DNA from: Porticoccaceae bacterium
GTDB taxonomy: Bacteria; Pseudomonadota; Gammaproteobacteria; Pseudomonadales; Porticoccaceae
Assembly: GCA_024644595.1 (NCBI GenBank)
Contig: JAHEHL010000003.1
Span: 178,974 to 242,973, forward strand
Direction of reading: 5' to 3'
DNA: 64,000 nucleotides
Positions within the stretch are counted from its first letter, which is position 1. Every line of letters starts with the position of its first letter. The notes under the pieces were generated by a model, which was given only the letters and a program-made list of their open reading frames with translations, was not told the origin of the DNA and searched no databases. The position numbers and the translations under genes were made by a program. Of the stretch, positions 44,827-54,817 are shown one piece after another.

Positions 44827-46200
44827 TCAGGAGAAGAACTTGTCGTAAATACCCATTACAAAGACCGCGACAATAGCCGCTGGTGCCAGATAGCGCAGCG
44901 CAAGACGCCAGATTTTCATCATCAGAGCCGAGGTGCCCTGCATTTCATCATCGACAAAACGCTCCTTCATGACAAAACCGACAAACAGCGCGATCAATAG
45001 TCCGGATAACGGCAACATAACATTAGAGGTGAGAAAGTCTAAAAAGTCGAAAAAGGTAAAGCCAGCAACAGTCGACTCAGCCCAGATATTAAACGAAAAA
45101 ACACTGCCCAAACCCAACACCCAGATACTAACGGCGATCAGAAGATTGGCCTGTAAGCGCGTCATATTTTTAGCCTCGATCAACCAGGCAACACCGGGCT
45201 CCAGCAATGAGATAGCCGAGCTCCAGGCGGCAATGGTGACCAGCACAAAGAACACTGAGCCAATCAGTAGACCACCCGGCATATTGCCAAAGGCAACCGG
45301 CAGACTAATAAACATTAAACCCGGCCCGGCGCTGGGCTCAATTCCCGGCGTGGCAAACACAATCGAGAAAATCACCAGACCAGAAATAATCGCCACCAGA
45401 CTATCAAAGAAGGCGACTGTTAAAATGGTTTTGCCGATATTGGCGCTCTGCGGCATGTAGGCACCATAGGCCATAATTGCACCCATCCCGATGCTCAGTG
45501 TAAAGAACGCCTGCCCCATCGCTTCAAGCACACCGCGCCCGGTCAAGGCAGCAAAGTCGACATTAAAGAGAAAATCCCAGCCGGCTGCAAAATTGCCGCG
45601 AACAATGCTGAACCCGAGCAGGATCAACAACATGATAAACAGCAGTGGCATCAATATTTCTACCGCTATACCGAGGCCCTTTTTAACGCCACCAACCACC
45701 ACACCAACACAGAGCACCAAAAACAGAGTCTGCCAGAATATAAGCCGTGCGGGATCCGCCAGCAGCGCGCCAAAAACACCGGCCGCAGTTTCGCCAGTTG
45801 CACCACTCAACTCACCGGATGCCATGGCAAAAATATAATCCAGCGCCCAACCCGCAATCACTGCATAAAACGAGATAATCAACAGGCCTGCCACCACACC
45901 CAGCCAGCCGAGATAGCGCCAAGAGGAATTGACATTGCTCTCCGCAACCAGCTCGCGCATCGCATTGATTGGACTTTGGCGACCACGGCGGCCGATCGCT
46001 ACCTCAGCCATCATCACCGGCACGCCAATTAATAAAATACAGCCAATATAGGCGAGCACAAAAGCACCGCCACCATTGTTACCGGCCACATAAGGAAACT
46101 TCCACATATTGCCGAGCCCAACAGCTGACCCTGTTGCAGCCATAATAAACGTCCAGCGACTGGCCCAGGTGCCGTGCATTCCTTTTTGTTGTAAGCCCAT
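44827..46200 (-). CDS. sodium-dependent amino-acid-type transporter (NSS/SNF family)
   Basis: A 457-residue member of the neurotransmitter:sodium symporter family with the LeuT-type first helix RWTFIMAATGSAVGLGNMWKFPYVAGNNGGGAF. Eleven or twelve helices are visible; the C-terminus is short. Substrate is probably an amino acid but is not predictable. GAGGAG upstream gives a firm start. It splits the usual ratA|smpB divergence. Confidence 0.93.
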   Translation of the reverse strand: MGLQQKGMHGTWASRWTFIMAATGSAVGLGNMWKFPYVAGNNGGGAFVLAYIGCILLIGVPVMMAEVAIGRRGRQSPINAMRELVAESNVNSSWRYLGWLGVVAGLLIISFYAVIAGWALDYIFAMASGELSGATGETAAGVFGALLADPARLIFWQTLFLVLCVGVVVGGVKKGLGIAVEILMPLLFIMLLILLGFSIVRGNFAAGWDFLFNVDFAALTGRGVLEAMGQAFFTLSIGMGAIMAYGAYMPQSANIGKTILTVAFFDSLVAIISGLVIFSIVFATPGIEPSAGPGLMFISLPVAFGNMPGGLLIGSVFFVLVTIAAWSSAISLLEPGVAWLIEAKNMTRLQANLLIAVSIWVLGLGSVFSFNIWAESTVAGFTFFDFLDFLTSNVMLPLSGLLIALFVGFVMKERFVDDEMQGTSALMMKIWRLALRYLAPAAIVAVFVMGIYDKFFS

Positions 46201-46285
46201 AATGTACTCCTCAAACTGATCTCGAATTGTAACGCCATCCTCAGGGCGATCCTAATGAAAAAGCGCGTGATAGCACCGCTTTTAC

Positions 46286-46315
46286 TTATCATAAACTGGC
46301 CAGCCGGCGTATAAT
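46286..46315 (+). promoter_or_regulatory. promoter of smpB, probably leaderless transcript
   Basis: A perfect TATAAT (46310-46315) with TTATCA 18 bases upstream. The predicted transcription start, seven bases past the -10, falls on or next to the A of the smpB ATG at 46322. No Shine-Dalgarno is present between. Confidence 0.6.
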
Positions 46316-46321
46316 CGCGGC

Positions 46322-46798
46322 ATGACGAAAAAGAAACCCAAAGCCCAATCCAATACCATCGCCCTGAACAAAAAGGCGAAGCACAACTATTTTCTCGAAG
46401 ATAAATTTGAGGCCGGAATTTCCCTCATGGGTTGGGAAGTCAAAAGTCTGCGCGAGGGAAAGGTCAACCTGACCGACACCTATGTGTTGCTGCAGAATGG
46501 CGAAGCCTGGTTGATCGGCACCAACATCACGCCGCTGGCGACAGCCTCCACCCACTATGTTGCCGAGCCGATTCGCTCACGCAAGCTGCTGCTCAACCGC
46601 CGCGAACTCGACAAGCTCGAAGCCGGCGTTAACCAAAAAGGTCACACCTGCGTCTGCACAGCAATGTACTGGAAGAGTCATCTGGTCAAATGCGAAATTG
46701 CGCTGGCCAAAGGCAAGGCCGATTTCGATAAGCGCCATGACGAGAAAGAGCGCGATTGGGATCGCCAAAAACAACGGATTATGCGCCACTCAGCTTAG
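46322..46798 (+). CDS. smpB: SsrA-binding protein
   Basis: SmpB binds tmRNA and carries it to stalled ribosomes for trans-translation. The 158 residues include [29 protein letters not shown], the NITPLA OB-fold core, and the basic C-terminal tail [16 protein letters not shown] that occupies the empty mRNA channel. It has no ribosome-binding site and may be leaderless. The tmRNA gene is not found in the window. Confidence 0.97.
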   Translation: MTKKKPKAQSNTIALNKKAKHNYFLEDKFEAGISLMGWEVKSLREGKVNLTDTYVLLQNGEAWLIGTNITPLATASTHYVAEPIRSRKLLLNRRELDKLEAGVNQKGHTCVCTAMYWKSHLVKCEIALAKGKADFDKRHDEKERDWDRQKQRIMRHSA

Positions 46799-46814
46799 CG
46801 CCAACGCTCTCGAC

Positions 46815-47591
46815 ATGATCTCTCAGCCAATTACACCGTTCACCGCACCTTCCCTGATCAGGGAAGGCTTTAATCTGCTCTGGCATCCACAGCTTCGCTG
46901 GCTGGTTATGCTTCCCATTGCGATTAATATTTTACTTTTTGGCGCCGCGACCTGGTCGGCAGCGGCCTATCTCAGTAGCTGGCTCGACTGGCTAATCAAC
47001 AGCGTACCCGACTGGCTACAGTGGCTGGTGTGGATTATCTGGCTATTATTTGGCCTGCTGACACTGGTCATCTATGGCTTCACCTTTACCCTGCTGGCGA
47101 ACGTTATCGGCTCGCCCTTCTATGGCATTATCGCCGAGCGGGTTATTGCTATTGAGCGCGGCGACCCGCAACAAATTGCATCGACCAATGCGGCACTCTA
47201 TGCCACCGCGTGGAGAAGTTTTCGGCGCGAACTGCAGATTATCCGCTATATGCTGCCGCGCACAATCGGCGTGACATTACTTACCCTGCTGGTTAGCTTC
47301 GTGCCACTGATCAATATTGTCGCACCACTGATAGCGGGCAGCTGGGCGGCCTGGCTGCTGGCGATCCAGTACCTCGACTATCCAGCAGACAGCAATCGAT
47401 TAATGTTTGATCAGGTGATACAGAGAGCGAGGGAGCAGCGCGTGCTATCGCTGAGTTTTGGCTTGTCGGCCCTGGTCGCAGCGGCGATTCCTGTCGCCAA
47501 CCTGCTCTTACTACCCGCCAGTGTGATAGGCGGCACGCTGCTGTGGCAGCGCGCGTTTGGTGATGCTAACCAGCACGTTATGCAACACTAA
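46815..47591 (+). CDS. cysZ: sulfate transporter CysZ (EI24 family)
   Basis: CysZ is an inner-membrane sulfate channel/transporter feeding cysteine synthesis. The 258 residues show four to six hydrophobic segments and the family motifs FNLLWHPQLRWLVMLPIAIN, NVIGSPFYGIIAERV (with the conserved NPF-like turn) and IQYLDYPADSNRLMF. It follows smpB by 16 bases, so it could be cotranscribed. Its presence agrees with the two cysE genes in the window as a cysteine-synthesis theme. Confidence 0.9.
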   Translation: MISQPITPFTAPSLIREGFNLLWHPQLRWLVMLPIAINILLFGAATWSAAAYLSSWLDWLINSVPDWLQWLVWIIWLLFGLLTLVIYGFTFTLLANVIGSPFYGIIAERVIAIERGDPQQIASTNAALYATAWRSFRRELQIIRYMLPRTIGVTLLTLLVSFVPLINIVAPLIAGSWAAWLLAIQYLDYPADSNRLMFDQVIQRAREQRVLSLSFGLSALVAAAIPVANLLLLPASVIGGTLLWQRAFGDANQHVMQH

Positions 47592-47613
47592 CTGCAAAAG
47601 CTAGCGTCAACAA

Positions 47614-48942
47614 CTAAGCGTCCTCTGCAAGCAGCGCCTCATCCGGCATAGTGCATGACAGTTTCATATCGAGGAGCTTTTCAATCGGCTCGAGCAAAAC
47701 GGCATCATCTTCACAGGCAAAGCTGATCGAAGTGCCGGTTTGACCCGCACGGCCAGTGCGACCAATACGGTGAACGTAATCTTCCGGCTCTTCCGGCAAA
47801 GTAAAGTTGATCACATGGCTAACGCCATTGACATGAATGCCTCGACCGGCAACATCGGTGGCAACCATCACCTTTATGGCACCAGATTTAAACGCTTCTA
47901 GCGTTTTCATGCGCCTCGCCTGAGGCACGTCACCGGCAATCAGGCCAACTTTAAAGCCCTGCTTTTTGAGACGTTCGTAGAGTGTTCTGCAGATATCACG
48001 ACGGTTGGCAAACACCATCACACTGTCAACATCGTCACTTCTGAGAATATTTTTCAGCAGTGCAAACTTCTCGCTGGCGGTGGTGATAAAGATTTTTTGC
48101 TCCACCGTATCGGTGGCGACACGCTCCGGTTCCATTTCCAGCTTCACAGGCTTGTCGGTCCACTGCTCGGAAAGGCGAATAATATCGTCGGTAAATGTGG
48201 CTGAAAAAAGCAAAGTTTGACGGTCTTCTTTACTCGGTGTTGCGCGCACCAGACGGCGTACTTGCGGAATAAAACCCATATCGAGCATACGATCGGCTTC
48301 ATCGATCACCAGAATCTCAACCTGATCGAGATGGACATCTTTGTTGCTCGCAAAGTCCAGCAGACGTCCTGGGGTGCCAACCAGAATATCGCAGTGAGAG
48401 CGGTTTATTTTTTGCAGCTGTTTGGCGTAATCCATACCACCAACCAGTGTGTGCACCTTGAGGTCCGTGTGCTTGACCAATAGCTCGGCGTCTTCGCCAA
48501 TCTGAACCGCCAGCTCGCGGGTGGGCGCCAAAATCAACGCTCGCGCTTCACCAATATAGCGTTCATCTTCAATCGGGTGCTTGATCAAGTCATTGATAAT
48601 GCTGACCAGGAAAGCGGCTGTTTTACCGGTCCCGGTCTGCGCCTTGCCGACCATGTCGTGGCCGCGCAATGTGTGTGGCAGCGATGCGCCCTGAATCGGA
48701 GTACAGTACTCAAAGCCGGCACCTTGAATGCCTTGCATCAACGGCAGAGGCAGATCGAAATCGTGAAAGCGCGCCTTCCCTTCCTGAGCCTCAACGACAA
48801 ACTGATCAATAGTCCAGCTCTTATCGTTCTTGGTAGCATTGCCGCGACCACGTCGTCGTGGGCCACGAGCAGGGGATTTTTTTGTTTCACTAGTGGGTGA
48901 TGTAATTGGAGAGGCGTTAGATTCAGTCAAGATTGAGTACAC
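47614..48942 (-). CDS. rhlB: DEAD-box RNA helicase, RhlB type
   Basis: RhlB unwinds structured RNA and joins the degradosome in many gammaproteobacteria. The 442 residues contain the Q motif ([23 protein letters not shown]), Walker [13 protein letters not shown] as [16 protein letters not shown], and motif [10 protein letters not shown]. The N-terminal Arg-rich patch ([11 protein letters not shown]) resembles the pseudomonad RhlB; assignment within the subfamily is likely but not certain. It is convergent with cysZ. Confidence 0.88.
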   Translation of the reverse strand: MYSILTESNASPITSPTSETKKSPARGPRRRGRGNATKNDKSWTIDQFVVEAQEGKARFHDFDLPLPLMQGIQGAGFEYCTPIQGASLPHTLRGHDMVGKAQTGTGKTAAFLVSIINDLIKHPIEDERYIGEARALILAPTRELAVQIGEDAELLVKHTDLKVHTLVGGMDYAKQLQKINRSHCDILVGTPGRLLDFASNKDVHLDQVEILVIDEADRMLDMGFIPQVRRLVRATPSKEDRQTLLFSATFTDDIIRLSEQWTDKPVKLEMEPERVATDTVEQKIFITTASEKFALLKNILRSDDVDSVMVFANRRDICRTLYERLKKQGFKVGLIAGDVPQARRMKTLEAFKSGAIKVMVATDVAGRGIHVNGVSHVINFTLPEEPEDYVHRIGRTGRAGQTGTSISFACEDDAVLLEPIEKLLDMKLSCTMPDEALLAEDA

Positions 48943-49084
48943 ATGTCAGTCGGTGGTTTTTCACCAGGTTCAATGCACGCCGCCGGTCCGACAATCGGTT
49001 GGTTCAAGCAGCCCGCACATATTAGCGCGCAGAGTGTAGCAGATTTGTCGACCGCCGTTTGCTTTAATCATTGCGCCACGCGGG

Positions 49085-49735
49085 CTATCCCTGTAAAGGG
49101 TGCAACCTCCTCGACAACCAGTAATCGAGACTAAACCAGCGCCCCCCACCGGCAAACAAAAGTGCCAGCAGCATAATGAAGTAGGTGGCGGCAAATTCGA
49201 TTCCGTTATTCAGAATAACAAACACCCCCTTTTCGGTCAGCCAGTTGTAATTGCCGTGGCGCTGCAATATATTTCGCGCGGCAGCCAGGCGTTCACCCAC
49301 TTGTGTGCTGTTTTCCAGACTTCTGTCGGCGGCTGGAACGCCCACCATGGCCAATACTTTTGCCGTGCTGGTATCGGGATCTCCCGGTGCGATTGCAAAC
49401 CAGCCGTTGTCCCAGTGGCTGGTTCCAGCGGCAACAAGCATCGTCACCATCAGCGGAATGACAACCAATCTTGTAGCAAGACCAACGATCAGAGCCAGAC
49501 CTCCCAACAGCTCAGCGCCGGCAGCGAGCAATACCATCATCGCCGGCAACGGCAAGCCCAATCCCCAATCAGGGTTGCCAAACCAGGCAACCATACTGTC
49601 CCAACTGGCGAACTTGTGCAGGCCGGCACCGATAAAAATGGGCGCCAGATACAAACGCAGTGCCAACGGCCCGAGCCAGTCGATGTAGCGTAATCTTTCA
49701 AGACAGAGTTCGTACCAGAAAATCAATCGATGCAT
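49085..49735 (-). CDS. DoxX-family membrane protein
   Basis: A 216-residue protein with four or five membrane helices and the DoxX segments LALRLYLAPIFIGAGLHKF and LLAAGAELLGGLALIVGLATR. DoxX proteins are linked to redox or quinol chemistry, but function is generally unknown. AAAGGAG at ideal spacing fixes the start at ATG 49735; the longer frame to 49936 is not needed. A cytosolic-to-periplasmic loop of about 60 residues (WDNGWFAIAPGDPD...) separates the last helices. Confidence 0.85.
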   Translation of the reverse strand: MHRLIFWYELCLERLRYIDWLGPLALRLYLAPIFIGAGLHKFASWDSMVAWFGNPDWGLGLPLPAMMVLLAAGAELLGGLALIVGLATRLVVIPLMVTMLVAAGTSHWDNGWFAIAPGDPDTSTAKVLAMVGVPAADRSLENSTQVGERLAAARNILQRHGNYNWLTEKGVFVILNNGIEFAATYFIMLLALLFAGGGRWFSLDYWLSRRLHPLQG

Positions 49736-49926
49736 AACCGTCACTCCTTTGATCTTGCCATTAGTTGTTTGCCACATTTTCTCTGCGGTAAATACTCTGC
49801 CGCGAATAAGAGTATAGCTAAGCCAAAAAATTTCGCCGTCAGCTTGTTCAGCCGTCGGATTCTTTTTAGCTCGCATTGCGCCAACCATTAAACGAGAATA
49901 ACGACTTACTAGAATAAGATTTAAAG

Positions 49927-51309
49927 ATGCCTGCAACGAAAGCCATAGACTCCACGTTTTCCAATAATGCCCGCCAGCTCTGGGCGCTCGCCGGCCCGTT
50001 GATATTGGGACAGGTGGCTGTGGTCGGCATGACAGTTACAGATATTTTTATGGCCGGTCAGGTCAGTGCTGATGATCTGGCCGCTGTGCAGTTGGGCGGG
50101 AGCATCTGGTCAATTATCAACCTTCTTGTTATCGGCATTATGATCGGCAACAGCCCACTGATAGGCAACCACTGGGGCGCGGGCAATCACCATCTGGTGC
50201 GCTTTCAATTTCAACAGTCGCTGTGGCTGGCGCTACCACTTGGCCTGATGGTGATCTGCGCCATAGTCGGCGGCATCGCAATACTCGGCCATCTGGATAT
50301 TCCCGATCTGGTCTACGATATCGGTCGCCGCTATCTGCTCCCGTTTGTGATCACTGGCTTTATGTTTCCGGCATTTTTTGCCTTTCGCAGCGCCTTTGAA
50401 GGTATGGGTGATATACGTCCGGTAATGATTTTTAACGCGGCCGCATTTTTCCTCAACATCATTCTCGACTATGCCTTGGTGCTCGGTAAATTTGGCTTCC
50501 CCGCAATGGGCGGCGAAGGCGCCGGCTGGGCGACCGTGATTGTGATGACCTTCCTGCTGCTGTGCATGGCGGTTTATGCACAGCGCTCGCGAACCATGCG
50601 TAGATTGAATCTGTACAGTGAATTTGCTCGCGCCAACGGCGCCGCTATCGTCAATATATTGCGACTGGGCATTCCTATCTCACTCAACATCGCAGCCGAG
50701 ATTGGTTTTTTTGCTGCCATCCCACTGTTGATCGCGCACCTTGGTTCAGATGTAGTCGGCGCCCATGCTATCGCGATCAATATCGACTCAATGTTATTTA
50801 TGGTGCCACTCGGTGTTGCACAAGCGCTGACAATTAAGGTGGCACTGGCCGAGGGCGCAGGCGACCCGAAGCTGGCGCGGCGCTATTGCTTGGTCGGTTT
50901 CAAACTGGTGTTTATGCTCGGACTGTTAATGGCGGTTTTAAAAATCACTTTACGTGAAGACCTAGTGCGGCTGTTCAGTCCGGACCTTGCCATTCAAGCC
51001 GTTGCCGCCAACCTGTTTCTGTTCGCCGCCCTGCTGGGTTGCGTCGACTGCCTGCAAATGCTCGCCAGCGGTGCGTTGCGAGGCTATAAAGATGTGCGTC
51101 TGCCGCTGCTGATCCAGGTTATTGCATTCTGGGGCATCGCCTTTCCAATTGCCTACAGTTTGGCACTGACGGACTTCTGGGGCGAGCCTCTCGGTGTTTA
51201 TGGATTTTGGTTGGGTATGATTATCGGAGCGGGCTGCGCCGGCATAGGATTGATTACTCGCTGGAATATTGTCTCGCGCAGTAAAATAAAAGCCATGACC
51301 AACCTTTAA
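49927..51309 (+). CDS. MATE-family efflux transporter (NorM type)
   Basis: A 460-residue, 12-helix multidrug/toxin exporter driven by Na+ or H+. Characteristic segments are LWALAGPLILGQVAVVGMTVTDIFMAGQVSADDLAAVQLG, EGMGDIRPVM in the first half and GALRGYKDVRLPL in the second half, the internal repeat of the family. Substrate unknown. The ribosome-binding site is poor. It is divergent from the DoxX gene and convergent with prmC. Confidence 0.93.
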   Translation: MPATKAIDSTFSNNARQLWALAGPLILGQVAVVGMTVTDIFMAGQVSADDLAAVQLGGSIWSIINLLVIGIMIGNSPLIGNHWGAGNHHLVRFQFQQSLWLALPLGLMVICAIVGGIAILGHLDIPDLVYDIGRRYLLPFVITGFMFPAFFAFRSAFEGMGDIRPVMIFNAAAFFLNIILDYALVLGKFGFPAMGGEGAGWATVIVMTFLLLCMAVYAQRSRTMRRLNLYSEFARANGAAIVNILRLGIPISLNIAAEIGFFAAIPLLIAHLGSDVVGAHAIAINIDSMLFMVPLGVAQALTIKVALAEGAGDPKLARRYCLVGFKLVFMLGLLMAVLKITLREDLVRLFSPDLAIQAVAANLFLFAALLGCVDCLQMLASGALRGYKDVRLPLLIQVIAFWGIAFPIAYSLALTDFWGEPLGVYGFWLGMIIGAGCAGIGLITRWNIVSRSKIKAMTNL

Positions 51310-51338
51310 GCGCTGACCATTTCTGGCTGATAAGAGAA

Positions 51339-52172
51339 TTAGCGTCGCAAACAGCCGAGTGTGATTCGCTCAAGACCATTGAGGTCAAGACGCGTTTCAA
51401 TCTGGCTAAAGCCATTGATCTCAAACAGCTCGCGGACAGCGCCGCCCTGGTCAAAACCATGTTCGACCAGCAACCAGCCGGCGTTAGCGAGAAAACTCGC
51501 GCTCTGCTGCGCCAACAGCCGCAAATCGTCAAGTCCATCAATACCGGAGACCAGTGCTGAGGCAGGTTCGAAACGTACATCGCCCTGAGTCAAATGCGGA
51601 TCAGATTGCTCAATATAAGGTGGGTTGCTCACAATTAGGTCAAATTGCTGCGCGGGTATCTCGGCAAACCAGTTGCTGTAAAAGACCGTGACATTATCAA
51701 GCTGATAGCGCTGCCGATTGCGTTCAGCCAGATCGACAGCAGGCGCTTGCACATCTACCGCAGTAATGCGCCACTGCTTGCGCTCGCTGGCCAGCGCCAG
51801 AGCGATGGCACCGGTACCGGTACCAAGATCGAGAACAGCGGCCTGCACAGAGAGCGGCAGATCGAGAGCAACCTCTACCAGCAACTCAGTTTCCGGACGC
51901 GGAATTAATGTTGCCTCTGACACCTCAAGCTCCAGCGTCCAGAACCCCTGAGTGCCGATCAGATAGGCCACCGGCTCACCAGAGACTCGGCGCTGCATCA
52001 AATGGGTAAAGCGCCTTTGAACTGCATCATCGACGTTGCGTTCGGGCCATGTTTTCAGGTGGGTGCGCTCCACCCCCAGCACATGACCGAGCAGCAACTC
52101 GCTATCCAGCAGCGCAGTATCACTGTGCTGGTTAGCCTCTGCGGCAGCTTGAAGCAACTCGGCAATCGTCAT
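51339..52172 (-). CDS. prmC: release factor glutamine methyltransferase
   Basis: PrmC methylates the Gln of the GGQ motif in release factors. The 277 residues have the N-terminal recognition domain and the SAM-binding fold (VLDLGTGTGAIALALA) with the catalytic NPPY in VSNPPYIEQSD. It lies directly behind its substrate gene prfA (stop/start spacing 3 bases), as in most gammaproteobacteria. Confidence 0.97.
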   Translation of the reverse strand: MTIAELLQAAAEANQHSDTALLDSELLLGHVLGVERTHLKTWPERNVDDAVQRRFTHLMQRRVSGEPVAYLIGTQGFWTLELEVSEATLIPRPETELLVEVALDLPLSVQAAVLDLGTGTGAIALALASERKQWRITAVDVQAPAVDLAERNRQRYQLDNVTVFYSNWFAEIPAQQFDLIVSNPPYIEQSDPHLTQGDVRFEPASALVSGIDGLDDLRLLAQQSASFLANAGWLLVEHGFDQGGAVRELFEINGFSQIETRLDLNGLERITLGCLRR

Positions 52173-52175
52173 CGA

Positions 52176-53258
52176 TTAATCGGACAGGCTGGCCAGCTGT
52201 TCAGCCTGGAACTCGTTGACCAATGGTCCAACCACTTCATCCAGCGCACCTTCCATCACCTCTCCCAACTTGTACAGCGTCAGGTTAATGCGATGATCGG
52301 TAACACGACCCTGAGGGAAGTTGTAGGTGCGAATACGCTCCGATCGATCACCACTACCGACCAGGCTTTTACGTTGATCTGACTGCTCCTGAGCCACGGC
52401 TTGATCCTGAGCGTCAGTGAGGCGAGCTTGCAGGACGGACATCGCCTTGGCACGGTTCTTGTGCTGTGAGCGCTCGTCCTGACACTCCACCACCATACCT
52501 GTGGGCAGATGCGTAAGCCGAATAGCCGAGTCTGTTTTATTGACGTGCTGACCACCTGAGCCGGATGCACGAAAAGTGTCCACCCGAAGGTCGGCCTTGT
52601 TGATTTCAATGGCATCTTTTTCGTCGGCCTCCGCCATCACCGCAACGGTGCAGGCAGAGGTGTGAATCCTGCCCTGGGATTCGGTTTCTGGCACCCGCTG
52701 AACACGGTGGGCACCAGACTCGAACTTGAGTTTTGAATACACGCCCTGACCTACAATACGGGCGATAATTTCCTTATAACCTCCGTGATCGCCGCTGCTC
52801 TCACTAATCACTTCGACGTTCCAGCGCTGACGCTCAGCAAACTTACTGTACATGCGAAACAGATCGCCAGAAAAAATCGCAGCCTCATCACCACCGGTGC
52901 CGGCCCGGATTTCGAGAAATACATTTTTTGCATCCCTGAGGTCTTTGGGCAAGAGCAATTTTTGCAGCTCCAGCTCAAGTTCATCGCGCTGGGATTCTCC
53001 GCTGCGCAACTCCTCCTGCCCCATTTCGCGCATCTCGGCATCATCATCTTTTAGCAGCAGTTTGGCTTCATCTATATTGGCCAGCACGGCGAGATAGTTG
53101 CGGTAGCTCTTCACCACCGGCTCTAGCTCAGCATATTCCTTCGACAGCTCACGGAAACGATTCTGATCACTGATAATGTCGCCCTCACTGAGCAACGCGC
53201 CCACTTCTTCATAACGCTCGGAGAGATGATCTAATTTTGAGAGTATTGATGCTTTCAT
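52176..53258 (-). CDS. prfA: peptide chain release factor 1
   Basis: RF1 ends translation at UAA and UAG. The 360-residue protein contains the catalytic [15 protein letters not shown] and the codon-recognition tripeptide PET (VPETESQGR), a variant of the PxT motif (PAT in E. coli). The N-terminal helical domain is complete. Middle gene of hemA-prfA-prmC. Confidence 0.97.
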   Translation of the reverse strand: MKASILSKLDHLSERYEEVGALLSEGDIISDQNRFRELSKEYAELEPVVKSYRNYLAVLANIDEAKLLLKDDDAEMREMGQEELRSGESQRDELELELQKLLLPKDLRDAKNVFLEIRAGTGGDEAAIFSGDLFRMYSKFAERQRWNVEVISESSGDHGGYKEIIARIVGQGVYSKLKFESGAHRVQRVPETESQGRIHTSACTVAVMAEADEKDAIEINKADLRVDTFRASGSGGQHVNKTDSAIRLTHLPTGMVVECQDERSQHKNRAKAMSVLQARLTDAQDQAVAQEQSDQRKSLVGSGDRSERIRTYNFPQGRVTDHRINLTLYKLGEVMEGALDEVVGPLVNEFQAEQLASLSD

Positions 53259-53345
53259 GGTCTATCCAAATCTGATTTATTCGCTGTTTGAGCGGATTGA
53301 AATTGAGCTTTATAGAGGGTGCCGAAATGTGCAGAGTGAGTAACG

Positions 53346-54602
53346 CTAACGCTTTTTATCCAGACCAAACAAGTCCTGAGTCGCACTGATGGTGTCATCG
53401 CGGCCCTCTTCACTGGCCTGTTTAAGACGGGTTGTCGGCTTGTGCATTAACTTGTTGGTCAGATTGCGTGCCAATGTCTCGATAACAGCTTCAGACTCCT
53501 GACCCCGCTGCAGCGCTTGCAGCGCCTTGTCGACTTCTTCATCGCGAATCTTTTCGACACTATCGCGAAAGGCGCGGATAGTATCCACCACCGCCAGTGA
53601 GCGCTGCTGACGCGACCAACTATTGGCCTCCTGGTCGACAATTTCCTGAGCCAAATTCGCTGCATCTTGGCGCGCGCGAAGATTGTCCTGAATAACTTCC
53701 TGGAGATCATCAACGGTATAGAGATAGACATCGTCCAGCATTTCCACTTCCGGTTCAATATCACGTGGCACTGCAATATCGACCATAAATATCGGTTTGT
53801 GTTTACGCTTTTTCAGCGCCGACTCAACCGCACCCTTGCCGAGCACCGGCAATTGGCTGGCAGTTGAAGAGATAACAATATCGGCCCGGGGAAGATAGTC
53901 ATGGATATCCGACAAAAGAATCGCATCGGCAGCAAAATCGGCGGCCAATTCTTGAGCACGGCTGAGCGTCCGGTTGGCCACCGTGATCGAACCGACCTGT
54001 TTATCCCGCAGATGTCGTGCTACCAGCTCAATCGTTTCACCGGCGCCGATCAACAGTGCATTGGCCTGTTTCAAATCACTGAAGATCTGCTCAGCTAAAC
54101 TCACCGATGCATAGGCGACCGAGACCGGGTTTTGGCCAATAGCTGTCTCCGAGCGCACGCGCTTGGCTGCGGCGAAGGCACTTTGGAACACCTGGTTGAG
54201 ATGAGTCGAGACCGTGCCCGCTTCACGACCGACAGCATAGGCTGACTTGATCTGACCAAAAATTTGCGGTTCGCCCAACACCAGTGAATCCAGCCCACTG
54301 GCAACACACATAATGTGTCGCACCGCCTGTTGGTCGCGGTAACAGTAGTAACAGTCACGCAGCTGATCGACCTCCAGACCTTTGTGATCCGCTAGCCAGT
54401 TAAGCACTTGTTCGTCGGTCACATCACCCTGAAAGTAAATCTCGGTACGATTGCAGGTCGACAACAGCGCCATTTCACCACCTTTAAAATGGTTGAGCGC
54501 CTCTTGCAGGGAGTCGATGACAATTTCCGGAGCAAACGCCACACGACCGCGGAGATCCACGGAAGCGGTTGTATGATTGATACCAAATGCCAGAATACCC
54601 AT
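53346..54602 (-). CDS. hemA: glutamyl-tRNA reductase
   Basis: HemA reduces glutamyl-tRNA to glutamate-1-semialdehyde, the first step of C5 heme synthesis. The 418 residues show GINHTTASVDLRGRVAF, the catalytic Cys50 in LLSTCNRTEIY, the NADPH domain (ANALLIGAGETIELVARHL) and the C-terminal dimerisation helices. First gene of hemA-prfA-prmC, divergent from the TPR-lolB operon. Confidence 0.97.
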   Translation of the reverse strand: MGILAFGINHTTASVDLRGRVAFAPEIVIDSLQEALNHFKGGEMALLSTCNRTEIYFQGDVTDEQVLNWLADHKGLEVDQLRDCYYCYRDQQAVRHIMCVASGLDSLVLGEPQIFGQIKSAYAVGREAGTVSTHLNQVFQSAFAAAKRVRSETAIGQNPVSVAYASVSLAEQIFSDLKQANALLIGAGETIELVARHLRDKQVGSITVANRTLSRAQELAADFAADAILLSDIHDYLPRADIVISSTASQLPVLGKGAVESALKKRKHKPIFMVDIAVPRDIEPEVEMLDDVYLYTVDDLQEVIQDNLRARQDAANLAQEIVDQEANSWSRQQRSLAVVDTIRAFRDSVEKIRDEEVDKALQALQRGQESEAVIETLARNLTNKLMHKPTTRLKQASEEGRDDTISATQDLFGLDKKR

Positions 54603-54817
54603 TGTGACTGTGCTAATCGTCTCGTTGATGCTTGCTTAATTAAACGTCTATACTCAGAATCAAGGGTGATTGAGTTTCGACCACTCCACTGGGCGGAGAT
54701 TTTACACCAGTCTGGGCAGCATAATCAGAAATAGAATAAAAAAACGCCAATGCCGAGCAGCGCGCTAATCTTTTCGATAAATTAAGGTCTTAACCTGCGT
54801 ATTCTCAAAAAAATATT

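Noticed and set aside
46799..46814. ssrA (tmRNA) next to smpB
   Set aside because: Only 16 bases separate smpB from cysZ, and no tmRNA-like ends or ANDENYALAA-type tag reading frame were seen nearby.
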